Below are positions 53,677 to 62,162 of a stretch of 64,000 bases of DNA, in pieces. The position numbers and the translations under genes were made by a program. Below the pieces are notes generated by a model. That model saw nothing but the letters and a program-made list of their open reading frames with translations, did no database searches and was not told where the DNA came from. The stretch is from CAZNNH01 sp964574335 (GTDB taxonomy: Bacteria > Acidobacteriota > Vicinamibacteria > Fen-336), in the NCBI GenBank assembly GCA_964574335.1, contig CAZNNH010000005.1, positions 1 through 64,000 of the forward strand. The letters run 5' to 3'. Every line of letters begins with the position of its first letter. Within the stretch, counting starts at the first letter, position 1.

Positions 53677-54519
53677 GTGACGACGATCATGGGTCGACGG
53701 TCGAGAGCGGTCTTGGTGGCGGCGGTCCTGGCAGTCGGGGCCGTGGACGTGGCCGCCGAGTCTCAGCGGAAGGGACGGCACGTGAAGGCGAGCCTCCTGG
53801 CGGAGGTGGAGAGCGTCCATCCCGGCCAGCCCTTCTGGGTGGCCGTACGCCTCCAGATGGAGGAGCCCTGGCACACCTACTGGAAGAACCCCGGGGACTC
53901 CGGCCTGGCGACCCGGGTCCGGTGGCGGCTGCCTGAGGGCCTTTCGGCAGGCCCTCTGATGTGGCCGCGGCCGGATCGAATGCCCTCCGGTCCCTTGATG
54001 AGCTACGGCTACGGCGGAGAGGTCCTGCTCCTGACCCAGATGACACCGGCGCCGCGCCTGAGCGCCTCCGCCCTGATCGAAGCCCGCGTGGACTGGCTCG
54101 AGTGCCACGAGGCCTGCCTCCCCGGGAGGGCGGAGCTTCGTCTCGAGCTGCCGGTGGGCGACCAACCGCCGCGTCCCGCCGTCGCCTGGCAGCCGCTGTT
54201 CCAGCAGGCACGTCGGCGGTTGCCGGTGAAGCCGGTCGGGTGGCGCGAGGCGCTGTCCGTCTCGGAGGAGGCGCTCACGCTATCGGTCTCGCCTCCGGCG
54301 GGCACCGAGACGCTGGGCGCCGCCGCCTACTTCTTCCCGGCCGAGCCGGAGTGGATCGAGCACGCCGCACCCCAGCGGCTGGCCCAGACGTCGCACGGTC
54401 TGTCTCTGACGATGGTACGGGCCCGGAACGGGGCCCCACCCGGGACCTTGACCGGCGTCCTGGTGGCCGGCTCGGGGCCGGAAGCGCGGGCCTACGAGAT
54501 CGAGGCCCGACCCCGGTGA
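53677..54519 (+). CDS. DsbD-N-terminal-like periplasmic thiol/disulfide protein
   Basis: This 280-residue exported protein has a signal peptide (MGRRSRAVLVAAVLAV from the second start). It shows the N-terminal domain of DsbD-type proteins, with WHTYWKNPGDSGLAT and the cysteine pair in LECHEACLPG (C-x3-C). It lacks the transmembrane reductase part, so it is a stand-alone thiol-disulfide handling protein. The GTG at 53677 is used; an in-frame ATG at 53689 is an equally possible start. The redoxin gene follows 36 bp after, suggesting a common oxidative-stress or thiol-maintenance role. Confidence 0.75.
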   Translation: MTTIMGRRSRAVLVAAVLAVGAVDVAAESQRKGRHVKASLLAEVESVHPGQPFWVAVRLQMEEPWHTYWKNPGDSGLATRVRWRLPEGLSAGPLMWPRPDRMPSGPLMSYGYGGEVLLLTQMTPAPRLSASALIEARVDWLECHEACLPGRAELRLELPVGDQPPRPAVAWQPLFQQARRRLPVKPVGWREALSVSEEALTLSVSPPAGTETLGAAAYFFPAEPEWIEHAAPQRLAQTSHGLSLTMVRARNGAPPGTLTGVLVAGSGPEARAYEIEARPR

Positions 54520-54555
54520 TGCCAGGAGCCAATTGAGATCGAGGAGGGAGAAGAG

Positions 54556-55173
54556 ATGAGATTGACGCCCATCACGACCGGCGCCGTGGCCGCGGCCATT
54601 GCGCTCTGTCCCAGCTTCGTGTCGGCCGGCGCGGTGGTCGGCGAGCCGGCACCGGCCTTCACCTTGTCGGACACGCGGGGCGTGCAGCACCAGCTCGCGG
54701 ATTTCAAGGGCAAGCTGGTGGTCCTCGAGTGGGTCAACTTCGACTGTCCTTTCGTGGGCAAGCACTACGGCAGCGGCAACATGCAGAGGCTCCAGAAGGA
54801 GTACACGGGCAAGGGCGTGGTCTGGCTCTCGATCGGCTCGTCGGCGCCGGGCAAGCAGGGGCACTACTCCGCCGAGCGTATTGGCGCCCTGGTCAAGGAG
54901 CGGGGGGCGTCGCCCACCGCCTACCTCCTCGACGAGGATGGCACGGTGGGCCGGGCCTACGGCGCCAAGACCACGCCCCACATGTTCATCGTCGACGGCC
55001 AGGGGAAGCTGATCTACGAGGGCGGCATCGATGACACGCCCTCCACCGACCAGGCCGACATCGCTTCGGCCCACAACTACGTCAAGGCGGCCCTCGACGA
55101 GGCCCTGGCCGGCAAGCCGGTCACGACATCGAGCAGCCGGCCCTACGGGTGCTCCGTCAAGTACGCCGAGTAG
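54556..55173 (+). CDS. Redoxin-domain (AhpC/TSA-like) secreted protein
   Basis: This is a 205-residue protein with a signal peptide (hydrophobic residues about 8-22) and a thioredoxin-like fold of the AhpC/TSA type. Visible are EPAPAFTLSDTRG, the active site WVNFDC64PFVGKHY with one cysteine and YGAKTTPHMFIVD (cis-Pro loop). A second cysteine lies near the C-terminus in YGCSVKY. The missing CxxC points to a peroxiredoxin-type rather than dithiol-reductase role. It follows the DsbD-like gene closely, with a GAGGGAG ribosome-binding site. Confidence 0.82.
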   Translation: MRLTPITTGAVAAAIALCPSFVSAGAVVGEPAPAFTLSDTRGVQHQLADFKGKLVVLEWVNFDCPFVGKHYGSGNMQRLQKEYTGKGVVWLSIGSSAPGKQGHYSAERIGALVKERGASPTAYLLDEDGTVGRAYGAKTTPHMFIVDGQGKLIYEGGIDDTPSTDQADIASAHNYVKAALDEALAGKPVTTSSSRPYGCSVKYAE

Positions 55174-55212
55174 CGCCCCGGCCGGCCCGGTGCCGGTATA
55201 CTTGGCCCGCGC

Positions 55213-55510
55213 ATGTCCAGCCAGGCAACGCAGGGCGGGATGGCTCTGGTGGCCGTCATCGACATCGGCTCGAACTCGGGGCGGGTCGTCGTCTACGCGC
55301 CCGAGGCCGGAGTGCTGCTGGCCCTGGCCGACGACATCGAGGAGCGCTGCCCGGACGAGGTTCCGATCCGTGTGAGCTGCCGCCGGGGGCCGGGAGGTGC
55401 TGGTCCAGGTACCGGCCCTGCTCGGCTTCCGGCCACGGGCGCTCGCCGACCGGTTCGAGCGCGCCTTCGGCCGAGGACTCGAGGTCCAGGCGGGTCCAGG
55501 CGGCGGCTGA
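55213..55510 (+). pseudogene. Remnant of a Ppx/GppA phosphatase gene
   Basis: The start encodes ALVAVIDIGSNSGRVVVY, the N-terminal ATPase-fold motif of exopolyphosphatase/guanosine pentaphosphatase, for about 55 residues. In another frame near the end VQVPALLGFRPRALADRF and FERAFGRGLEV recall the C-terminus of the same family, ending at the TGA 55508-55510. The central 250-300 residues of the usual protein are absent and the two parts are in different frames, so this is a deletion remnant. The C-terminal assignment is tentative. Confidence 0.5.
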
Positions 55511-55651
55511 TCGCCCGGAAACCCATGGTGCAAAGGAACTATTGCGGATTTCACGGCAGAGCCGATCTTGTGTACAGCAGATCCCGTCTGCAGGCAACGG
55601 TGTCGTGTCCACCCAATCCAAGTCAACCCATAGCGCGAACGGGGCCCCTCA

Positions 55652-56950
55652 ATGACAGCTAACAAGAGCAGTCTCAGCATCACCGACAACCGCACCGGCA
55701 AGACGTACGAGGTCGCTATCGACCATGGCACCGTCCGGGCCATGGACCTGCGTCAGATGAAGACCTCTGACAAGGACTTCGGCCTGATGACGTACGACCC
55801 CGGGTACATGAACACGGCGTCGTGCAAGAGCCGGATCACCTATCTCGACGGCGAGGGAGGAGTCCTGCGCTACCGAGGCTACCCGATCGAGCAGATCGCC
55901 GAGCAGAGCAACTTCCTGGAGGTCGCCTACCTGATCGTCCGGGGAGAGCTGCCGAACAAGGCCGAGTACGACGATTGGGTCTTCAGCATCACCCACCACA
56001 CCATGGTCCACGAGAACATCCGGGAGCTGATGGGTGGCTTCCGCTACGACGCCCACCCGATGGGGATGCTGGTGTCGACGGTGGCGGCGCTCTCCACCTT
56101 CTACCCCGACGCCAAGAACATCCAGGACCCGGAGAACCGGAAGACCCAGATCTACCGCCTGATCGCCAAGCTGCCCACCCTGGCCGCCTATGCCTATCGG
56201 CACACGATCGGGCGGCGGCCGGTGTACCCGGACAACCGGCTCTCGTATGCCGCCAACTTCCTCCAGATGATGTTCCGACCCGAGGCCGGCATCGACTACA
56301 AGGTCAACCCGGTGCTGGAGCGGGCGCTCGACGTGCTCTTCATCCTCCATGCCGACCACGAGCAGAACTGCTCCACCTCCTCGATGCGCAACGTGGGCTC
56401 CTCGGCGGCCGATCCCTATTGTGCGGCGGCGGCCGCCATCGGCGCCCTGTACGGGCCGCTGCACGGCGGCGCCAACGAGGCGGTGCTCCGCATGCTGCGG
56501 GAGATCGGCAGCAAGGACAAGGTGTCGGCCTTCATCAAGGGCGTCAAGGAAGGCACCGGCGGGCGGCTGATGGGCTTCGGCCACCGGGTCTACAAGAACT
56601 ACGACCCGCGGGCCAAGATCATCAAGATCATGGCCGACCAGGTCTTCGAGGTGACGGGTCGCAACCCGCTGCTGGACATCGCCCTCGAGCTCGAGCGGAT
56701 CGCCCTGGAGGACGAGTACTTCGTCAAGCGGAAGCTCTACCCCAACGTCGACTTCTACTCCGGGCTGATCTACGAGGCGATGAAGTTCCCGGTGGCGATG
56801 TTCCCGGTGCTGTTCGCGATCGGGCGGATGGCGGGCTGGGCCTCGCAGTGGCAGGAGATGCTGGAGGACAAGGAGCAGAAGATCGCGCGGCCGCGTCAGG
56901 TCTTCGTAGGCGCCGACGAGCGACCCTATGTCCCGATGGAGAAGCGGTAG
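55652..56950 (+). CDS. gltA: Citrate synthase (type II size)
   Basis: This 432-residue citrate synthase condenses acetyl-CoA and oxaloacetate. Catalytic positions are visible: His in GPLHGGANEAVLRML, His in MGFGHRVYKNYDPRA, and Asp in YPNVDFYSGL. The N-terminal domain (ITDNRTGKTYEVAI and TSCKSRITY-like AS-CKSRITYLDGEGG) suits the hexameric type II class. A weak AACAAG-type site precedes the ATG. Malate dehydrogenase follows 63 bp later in the same direction, giving the two genes that make and use oxaloacetate. With the KOR complexes this indicates a TCA-type cycle or its reductive part. Confidence 0.94.
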   Translation: MTANKSSLSITDNRTGKTYEVAIDHGTVRAMDLRQMKTSDKDFGLMTYDPGYMNTASCKSRITYLDGEGGVLRYRGYPIEQIAEQSNFLEVAYLIVRGELPNKAEYDDWVFSITHHTMVHENIRELMGGFRYDAHPMGMLVSTVAALSTFYPDAKNIQDPENRKTQIYRLIAKLPTLAAYAYRHTIGRRPVYPDNRLSYAANFLQMMFRPEAGIDYKVNPVLERALDVLFILHADHEQNCSTSSMRNVGSSAADPYCAAAAAIGALYGPLHGGANEAVLRMLREIGSKDKVSAFIKGVKEGTGGRLMGFGHRVYKNYDPRAKIIKIMADQVFEVTGRNPLLDIALELERIALEDEYFVKRKLYPNVDFYSGLIYEAMKFPVAMFPVLFAIGRMAGWASQWQEMLEDKEQKIARPRQVFVGADERPYVPMEKR

Positions 56951-57013
56951 TGCCCTAGACCCGGTGAGGCCCACGGCCTTCGGGACGTGGGCCTCACGAT
57001 GAGGAGGAGAAGC

Positions 57014-57943
57014 ATGCGCAAGAAGATCACCGTCGTGGGCGCGGGGCGAGTGGGCGAGACCACCGCCCACATCCTGGCCAAGAAGGCGCTCGGCGACCTG
57101 GTGCTGGTCGACGTGGTCCCCAACATGGCCGCCGGCAAGGCCCTCGACCTGATGGAGCTGCGTCCGATCGACGGCTCGGACATCGAGATCGTGGGGACCG
57201 ACGGTTACGAGGCGACCCAAGGCTCCGACATCATCGTGGTCACCTCGGGGATGCCCCGCAAGCCGGGCGAGAGCCGGGAGGACCTGCTCAAGAAGAACAT
57301 CGCCATCGTCAAGGCGGTCACCGAGCAGGTCACCAAGCACTCGCCCAACGCCTTCCTGATGCTGGTCGCCAACCCCCTGGACACCATGGCCTGGGCGGCC
57401 AAGAAGGTCTGCGGCTGGCCCAAGCACCGCGTCTTCGGGATGGCCGGCATCCTCGACACCGCCCGGCTGCGCAGCTTCCTGGCGATGGAGCTGGGGGTCT
57501 CCGTCAAGGACGTGAACGCCTTCGTGCTGGGTGGCCACGGCGACGAGATGGTCCCGGTGGTGCGCTACGCCTCGGTCGGCGGCATCCCGGTGGAGAAGCT
57601 GCTCCCGAAGGAGAAGATCGACGCCATCGTGGCGCGGACCCGGAAGGCGGGCGGCGAGATCGTCAAGCTGCTCGGCTTCAGCGCCTACTTCTCCCCGGCG
57701 GCGGCGGCGGCGGAGATGGTGCAGGCGGTGCTGCTCGACGAGAAGCGGGTGGTGCCCTGCTCCTGCTACCTCGAGGGCGAGTACGGTGCCAAGGACATCT
57801 ACCTCGGCGTCCCCGCCATGCTGGGAGCGGGCGGGGTGGAGAAGATCTTCGAGGTCGAGCTCGACACGGGCGAGCGGGCGATGTTGGACAACTCCATCAA
57901 GCTCTGCAGCGGCTCGATCGCGGAGGCGGCCAAGCTGCTGTAA
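57014..57943 (+). CDS. mdh: Malate dehydrogenase (LDH-like type)
   Basis: This 309-residue NAD-dependent dehydrogenase of the LDH/MDH family interconverts malate and oxaloacetate. The NAD loop VVGAGRVGETTAHIL, substrate loop SGMPRKPGESRED (Arg marks malate rather than lactate specificity), ANPLDTMA and the active-site His in LGGHGDEMVPVV are all present. The ATG at 57014 has a GAGGAGG site close upstream; an earlier in-frame ATG lacks conservation. It is paired with gltA. Confidence 0.93.
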   Translation: MRKKITVVGAGRVGETTAHILAKKALGDLVLVDVVPNMAAGKALDLMELRPIDGSDIEIVGTDGYEATQGSDIIVVTSGMPRKPGESREDLLKKNIAIVKAVTEQVTKHSPNAFLMLVANPLDTMAWAAKKVCGWPKHRVFGMAGILDTARLRSFLAMELGVSVKDVNAFVLGGHGDEMVPVVRYASVGGIPVEKLLPKEKIDAIVARTRKAGGEIVKLLGFSAYFSPAAAAAEMVQAVLLDEKRVVPCSCYLEGEYGAKDIYLGVPAMLGAGGVEKIFEVELDTGERAMLDNSIKLCSGSIAEAAKLL

Positions 57944-57976
57944 TCGGCTGGCGCGGGCCGTACACGGCAGTGCCGG

Positions 57977-58082
57977 TCGGGGGACACGATCCGGATTCGC
58001 CGGCTCACCGGATGAATCCGGTCATGTTCGCTTCGGGGGACACGATCCGGATTCGCCGGCTCACCGGATGAATCCGGTCATG
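57977..58082. repeat. Tandem 56-bp repeat array, left of gap
   Basis: Copies of a 56-bp unit start GGGGGACACGATCCGGATTC (57979 and 58035). Each has an inverted core (GGATTC/GAATCC) and ends with CCGGTCATG. The array outer ends GGGGACA and TGTCCCC (58236-58242) are inverted, the structure of a REP-like element. A related array with the same 56-bp period is at 63726-63837. Confidence 0.8.
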
Positions 58083-58182
58083 NNNNNNNNNNNNNNNNNN
58101 NNNNNNNNNNNNNNNNNNNNNNNNNNNNNNNNNNNNNNNNNNNNNNNNNNNNNNNNNNNNNNNNNNNNNNNNNNNNNNNNNN
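58083..58182. other. Assembly gap (100 N) in the 56-bp repeat array
   Basis: The 55 bases before the gap (58028-58082) and the 55 after it (58183-58237) are identical. Copy number of the 56-bp unit cannot be known from this assembly. Confidence 0.92.
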
Positions 58183-58242
58183 TCGCTTCGGGGGACACGA
58201 TCCGGATTCGCCGGCTCACCGGATGAATCCGGTCATGTCCCC
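58183..58242. repeat. 56-bp repeat unit, right of gap
   Basis: This is the final visible unit, identical to those before the gap, ending CATGTCCCC. It lies immediately after the convergent ends of mdh and the AIM24 gene. Confidence 0.8.
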
Positions 58243-58274
58243 TTGGAACGACGAGGGGCGCGGCCCCTCGTCGT

Positions 58275-59075
58275 TCAGTTGTCTCCGTCGAGAAGGCCGC
58301 CGAGGGCGCCCAGCACCGACCCCTCGCCCTTGCGCTTGCCGCCCGCCTTCGGGGCGGCGGCGATGATCCGGTCGGCCATGCGGCTGAACGGCAGCGACTG
58401 CAGCCACACCCTCCCCGGTCCCCGGAGGGTGGCGAAGAACAGCCCCTCGCCACCGAAGAACGCCGACTTGATCCCGCGGACCATCTGGACGTCGTAGGCG
58501 ACGCTGGGCTGGAAGGCCACGATGCAGCCGGTGTCCACCCGGAGCAGCTCGCCGGGTGAAAGGGTGCGCTCGTGGAGGGTCCCCCCGGCGTGGACGAAGG
58601 TCCAGCCGTTGCCCTGCAGGCGCTGCATGATGAAACCCTCGCCGCCGAAGAGGCCGACGCCGATCTTCCTCTGGAAGGCGATCCCGATCGAGACGCCCTT
58701 GGCGGCGGCCAGGAAGGAGTCCTTCTGGGCGATCAGCTCGCCGCCCAGCTCGGCCAGGTGGAGGGCCACGATCTTGCCGGGGTAGGGGGCGCCGAAGGCG
58801 ACGCGGCGTTTGCCCTGGCCGGTGTTCTGGAAGACGGTCATGAACAGCGACTCGCCGGTCAGCAGTCGCTTGCCGGCTCCCATCAACGCTCCCATCAGCC
58901 CCCGGCCCTGCTGGGCAGAGCCATCGCCGAAGATGGTCTCCATCTCGATGCCGTCGTCCATGTACATCATGGCGCCGGCCTCGGCCACGGTGGCCTCGCC
59001 GGGGTCCAGCTCCACCTCGACGAACTGCATGTCGTCGCCGTAGATCCGGTAGTCGACCTCGTGCATCTGGGTCAT
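58275..59075 (-). CDS. AIM24/TIGR00266-family protein
   Basis: This 266-residue protein belongs to the AIM24 (TIGR00266) family, a beta-rich fold of repeated strands. Segments include VDYRIYGDDMQFVEVELDPG, MMYMDDGIEMET, GESLFMTVFQNTG and FFGGEGLFFATLRGPG. Eukaryotic AIM24 is mitochondrial, but the bacterial role is unknown. A Lys/Gly-rich C-terminal tail follows. The ATG at 59075 begins the conserved domain. Confidence 0.85.
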   Translation of the reverse strand: MTQMHEVDYRIYGDDMQFVEVELDPGEATVAEAGAMMYMDDGIEMETIFGDGSAQQGRGLMGALMGAGKRLLTGESLFMTVFQNTGQGKRRVAFGAPYPGKIVALHLAELGGELIAQKDSFLAAAKGVSIGIAFQRKIGVGLFGGEGFIMQRLQGNGWTFVHAGGTLHERTLSPGELLRVDTGCIVAFQPSVAYDVQMVRGIKSAFFGGEGLFFATLRGPGRVWLQSLPFSRMADRIIAAAPKAGGKRKGEGSVLGALGGLLDGDN

Positions 59076-59210
59076 CCTGCCTCCTCTGGCTGCGCGAAGC
59101 TCCCCACAACTGGATTTTCCCGCACCCGTTGCCGAAGGGGCAAGGCCGGGCCTCCCGAAAAGGGCTTGGCGGTTGGGTGCCGTTGGTGGAGAATGGCAGC
59201 AGGAGTCGAC

Positions 59211-59618
59211 ATGCCGGTGCCGCAGAGGAAGCCGTCGCGACGGGAGGGGCTGCAGGGCCCCTCGCGGCGCGGGGCGGACGCGGCCTCGGGTCGCTCGGTC
59301 ACGGCCATGGCCGCCGAGGCGCTCCAGACCGGGGTGCTGCCTTCCCACGAGCCGCCCCGAGAGGAGATCCCACGCGAGAGCGAGACGATCTGCGTGGGCG
59401 ACCCGGACGATCGTACCCTGGCCAACGAGTATGTCGGCGAGGACACTCCGGGCGCCAGCAGCCCCACCCCTGACCAGAACGGGGTGGACGAGATCGGGCG
59501 GGCCTACGGGCTGCAGGAAGAGGACAGCGGGGCGTTGCGCTCCTCCTACGAGGTGCTTCGGCGTCGCGATCGACGTCGTTTCGAGCTGCAAGCCCCGGCC
59601 AAGCCCGAGATCACCTGA
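59211..59618 (+). CDS. DUF6335-family small protein
   Basis: This 135-residue protein matches DUF6335, recognised by the acidic C-terminal segment DTPGASSPTPDQNGVDEIGR and the following YGLQEEDSGALRSSYEVLRR. It is disordered and basic in the N-terminal part (PQRKPSRREGLQGPSRRG). The ATG at 59211 has AGGAG 5 bp upstream; an in-frame ATG at 59193 is an alternative. Function unknown. Confidence 0.66.
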   Translation: MPVPQRKPSRREGLQGPSRRGADAASGRSVTAMAAEALQTGVLPSHEPPREEIPRESETICVGDPDDRTLANEYVGEDTPGASSPTPDQNGVDEIGRAYGLQEEDSGALRSSYEVLRRRDRRRFELQAPAKPEIT

Positions 59619-59621
59619 GCC

Positions 59622-60443
59622 TCAGCGAGGCGGCTGGGCGAATCCGGTCTCGCCTGATTCGCGCTCCAGCAGCCGGCGCGGAAGCTCCGGCAGCACCCCC
59701 AGCGCGACCAGGGCGTCGTGGTACTCGTAGCGCAGGTGGAGCCTGTCGGTGGCGGCTTCTGCCGGGTCGAAGTCGACGAGAACGGCACGGTCTTCCCGCC
59801 CCGGTCCCCAGCCGGTGCCCGGGAAGGACCGTGGGGCCTCGAGCTGGCGGGACGATTCCGGTCTCGCCTCGGACAGCGGGGCACGCCCCGCCTGGTCTCG
59901 GCCGATGGGGGCCACGGGCTCTGGCTCGGGAGCGGCAAGACGGGCGGGTGGCCGGCGCTCGAGGTAGGCGGCGACTTCGATCCAGCCGATCTTGGGGTTG
60001 GCCTTGGAGGAGCGCATCGCGTAGGAGCTCCCCTCGTCGACGAAGGTGAAGCGGTGGACCCGGTCGAGGGAGCTGCGCCAACCGTGGACCACGACACGCT
60101 GGCCAGGGTCCAGCACGTACATGCGCCCGGGCCGGCGCTCGCGGCGAGATGGCTCGAGCCGTCCGCTGATCACGTTGAGGCCGTCCACGAGGAGGACCAC
60201 GCCGACGCGTCGGCGGGTGAGGTTGTGGAGCTTCACCGAGTAGGCAGCCCCTTCTCGCGCCTCGACGTACACGCGCGAGCGGTCGTCGGGCGCCGAGTGC
60301 AGAGGCGCCGCTCGGCCGTCGACGGCGATCGACACGGCCACCAGGGCTCCTCGGACCTCGTTCGGCCGCCAGGCAGTGGCGGCCGCCGTCGCCGGCAGCA
60401 GCAGCACCAGCGGCAAGGCGTGAGAAAGGGAACCACGTAGCAT
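59622..60443 (-). CDS. Secreted conserved hypothetical protein
   Basis: This 273-residue protein has a signal peptide (hydrophobic core LPLVLLLPATAAATA). The mature part has a beta-rich first half (VAVSIAVDGRAAPLH, YSVKLHNLTRRRVGVVLLVD, GLNVISGRLEP, GRMYVLDPGQRVVVHGW). A flexible Pro/Glu segment and a C-terminal LRYEYHDALVALGVLP helix follow. No enzyme motif is seen. It may be a periplasmic or surface structural protein; it ends 4 bp from the DUF6335 gene (convergent). Confidence 0.6.
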   Translation of the reverse strand: MLRGSLSHALPLVLLLPATAAATAWRPNEVRGALVAVSIAVDGRAAPLHSAPDDRSRVYVEAREGAAYSVKLHNLTRRRVGVVLLVDGLNVISGRLEPSRRERRPGRMYVLDPGQRVVVHGWRSSLDRVHRFTFVDEGSSYAMRSSKANPKIGWIEVAAYLERRPPARLAAPEPEPVAPIGRDQAGRAPLSEARPESSRQLEAPRSFPGTGWGPGREDRAVLVDFDPAEAATDRLHLRYEYHDALVALGVLPELPRRLLERESGETGFAQPPR

Positions 60444-60517
60444 CGGCCACCTCCTGGGCTTCGGGGCCGCGGGCGACCCTCGCCGGCATTACCGCCGACG
60501 GGGGCCCGCTATTCCGC

Positions 60518-61618
60518 CTACAGGACGCAGCCGCGGGCGGCCACCGCCAGCTCGGCCTCGATCCGGTCGTGGCGGACCAGAAAGATCCGGTCGTGGAGGT
60601 TGACGACCGGACAGGCGTGGTTGGGAAGGATCCGGACCTGCTGGCCGACCTGGAGCCTCTCGCCATCGACCAGGCCGACCACGCCGTGCTCCTCGCTGAG
60701 GCGTTCCAGGCGGCTCCGCCGACCCTGAAGCCAGCCGTAGCCGCCGGACCGGGGCCGGAGCGGGTCGCTGGAGAGGACCTTGCTCCCGGCGTCGACCACG
60801 GCCCGATCGGGGGCGGGGACGCTGACCACCGTCGACAGGACGGTGAGCGCGCAGTCGGCAAGGGTGCAGGAGCCGAGCGAGACCTGGGAGGCGTCGTGGA
60901 AGACGTAGTTGCCGGGCCGACACTCGGTCACGCCGGGGACCGCCGAGGCGCTTCGGGCCGTGGGGGTGGAGCCCACCGACACGTCGTCACCGGGGAGGCC
61001 GGCCTGACGCAGCCCCCTGGCCACCGCCACCATTGTCTCCCCCTCACGGGTCCCGATCTCGTCGAGCTGGCCGGCCGACTCCGCTCGGTAGGCCTGACCG
61101 GCGTGGGTGAACACGCCCACCAGCTCGAGCCCGCGGACCAGGACGATGCGCCGGGCCGTCTCCACGGCCCGGTCCGGGGCGACACCGGTCCGCCCCAGCC
61201 CCACGTCGACCTCGAGCCGTACCCGTGCTCGGCGTCCTGCCAGCCGGAACGCCTGGCCCAACGCGGCGGCTCCTTCGATGCCGTCCACGCCGACCGTCAG
61301 CCTCACCCTGTCGGCGAGATCCAGCAGGCGCCGTGTCTGGGCGGCTCCGACTACAGGGTAGGCGATGAACAGGTCGCCGAAGCCGTGGTCGGCGAAGACC
61401 TCGGCCTCGCTGGTCTTGGCGACGGTGAGGCCCGTTGCCCCGGCCTCCATCTGGCGTCGGGCGATCTCCACCGTCTTGTGGGTCTTGACGTGGGGGCGCA
61501 GCCGGACGCCGGTCTGGCGGGCCACCGCAGCCATGCGGGCGAGGTTGTGCTCGAGGATGTCGGCATCCACCACGGCACAGGGGGTGGGCAGGTCCTCCAC
61601 GAAGCGATGGCCGCGCAT
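60518..61618 (-). CDS. D-threonine aldolase / D-serine dehydratase-like PLP enzyme
   Basis: This 366-residue fold-type III PLP enzyme starts with LPTPCAVVDADILEHNLARM. The PLP-binding Lys is in RLRPHVKTHKT (K45). The C-terminal metal site is H-x-C in NHACPVVNL. The family includes D-threonine aldolase and D-serine dehydratase, both acting on D-hydroxy amino acids with a metal. Which activity applies is unclear. The ATG at 61618 begins the conserved domain; the open frame continues upstream, but that overlaps the GspB-like gene and is unlikely. Confidence 0.83.
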   Translation of the reverse strand: MRGHRFVEDLPTPCAVVDADILEHNLARMAAVARQTGVRLRPHVKTHKTVEIARRQMEAGATGLTVAKTSEAEVFADHGFGDLFIAYPVVGAAQTRRLLDLADRVRLTVGVDGIEGAAALGQAFRLAGRRARVRLEVDVGLGRTGVAPDRAVETARRIVLVRGLELVGVFTHAGQAYRAESAGQLDEIGTREGETMVAVARGLRQAGLPGDDVSVGSTPTARSASAVPGVTECRPGNYVFHDASQVSLGSCTLADCALTVLSTVVSVPAPDRAVVDAGSKVLSSDPLRPRSGGYGWLQGRRSRLERLSEEHGVVGLVDGERLQVGQQVRILPNHACPVVNLHDRIFLVRHDRIEAELAVAARGCVL

Positions 61619-61628
61619 GGCTGGCAGC

Positions 61629-62162
61629 TCAGAACCGCAGCACGCGACGCTGGCCGTCCACCTCGAGCTCGACCTCGCTGTCGCCGATTCGGAGGATGAC
61701 GAGGCCGTCGTAGTGGTCACCCTCGTGGACCAGGCGGTCGTCGATGATGGCGACCGGCCGGCCGTCGCGGCGGCTGATCGCCTGGAGGGCGAGGTGTGGC
61801 CGAGCGGGCGAGGCCTGGGGCTCCGGGGAGGCCTCGGTGGCGGGCCGGGAAACGGCCGAGGGCTCGAGAGCCGTGGCTGCGGTGGGCGGGTGAGGGGCTG
61901 GTGCGGGCGGTCCGGCCGCCTGGACCGGTGAGCCGGCCGTCGGGGCCCGATGGGCTGACGCCGGTGGTGCTTGAGGCGGGCGGAGCCAAACCCAGGCGGC
62001 CCAGCCCGCCGCTGCCAGCAGCAGCGAGAAGGCCGCGCTGAGAACCGCCGCACGGCGGGGGCGGGACCGGGGCCACTCGGTCGGGGTCACCACCAGGAAG
62101 CCCCGCTCAGGAACCTGCCGCTCGCGCTCCAGCTTCTTCAGGGCTTCGAGGATCAGGCTCAC
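61629..62162 (-). CDS. gspB: GspB-like general secretion pathway protein
   Basis: This 177-residue inner-membrane protein has a short cytoplasmic N-terminus (SLILEALKKLERERQ), one transmembrane helix (about 38-60), a Pro/Ala-rich linker and a periplasmic C-terminal GspB/PulB domain (LALQAISRRDGRPVAIIDDR). GspB partners GspA to place secretin at the cell wall in type II secretion. It begins at GTG 62162, overlapping the gspA stop by 4 bp. Only gspA and gspB are present here, so the other secretion genes lie elsewhere. Confidence 0.78.
   Translation of the reverse strand: MSLILEALKKLERERQVPERGFLVVTPTEWPRSRPRRAAVLSAAFSLLLAAAGWAAWVWLRPPQAPPASAHRAPTAGSPVQAAGPPAPAPHPPTAATALEPSAVSRPATEASPEPQASPARPHLALQAISRRDGRPVAIIDDRLVHEGDHYDGLVILRIGDSEVELEVDGQRRVLRF

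Noticed and set aside
57977..58242. CRISPR array
   Set aside because: Units are continuous 56-bp copies with no unique spacers and no cas genes; internal inverted cores suit REP-like elements.
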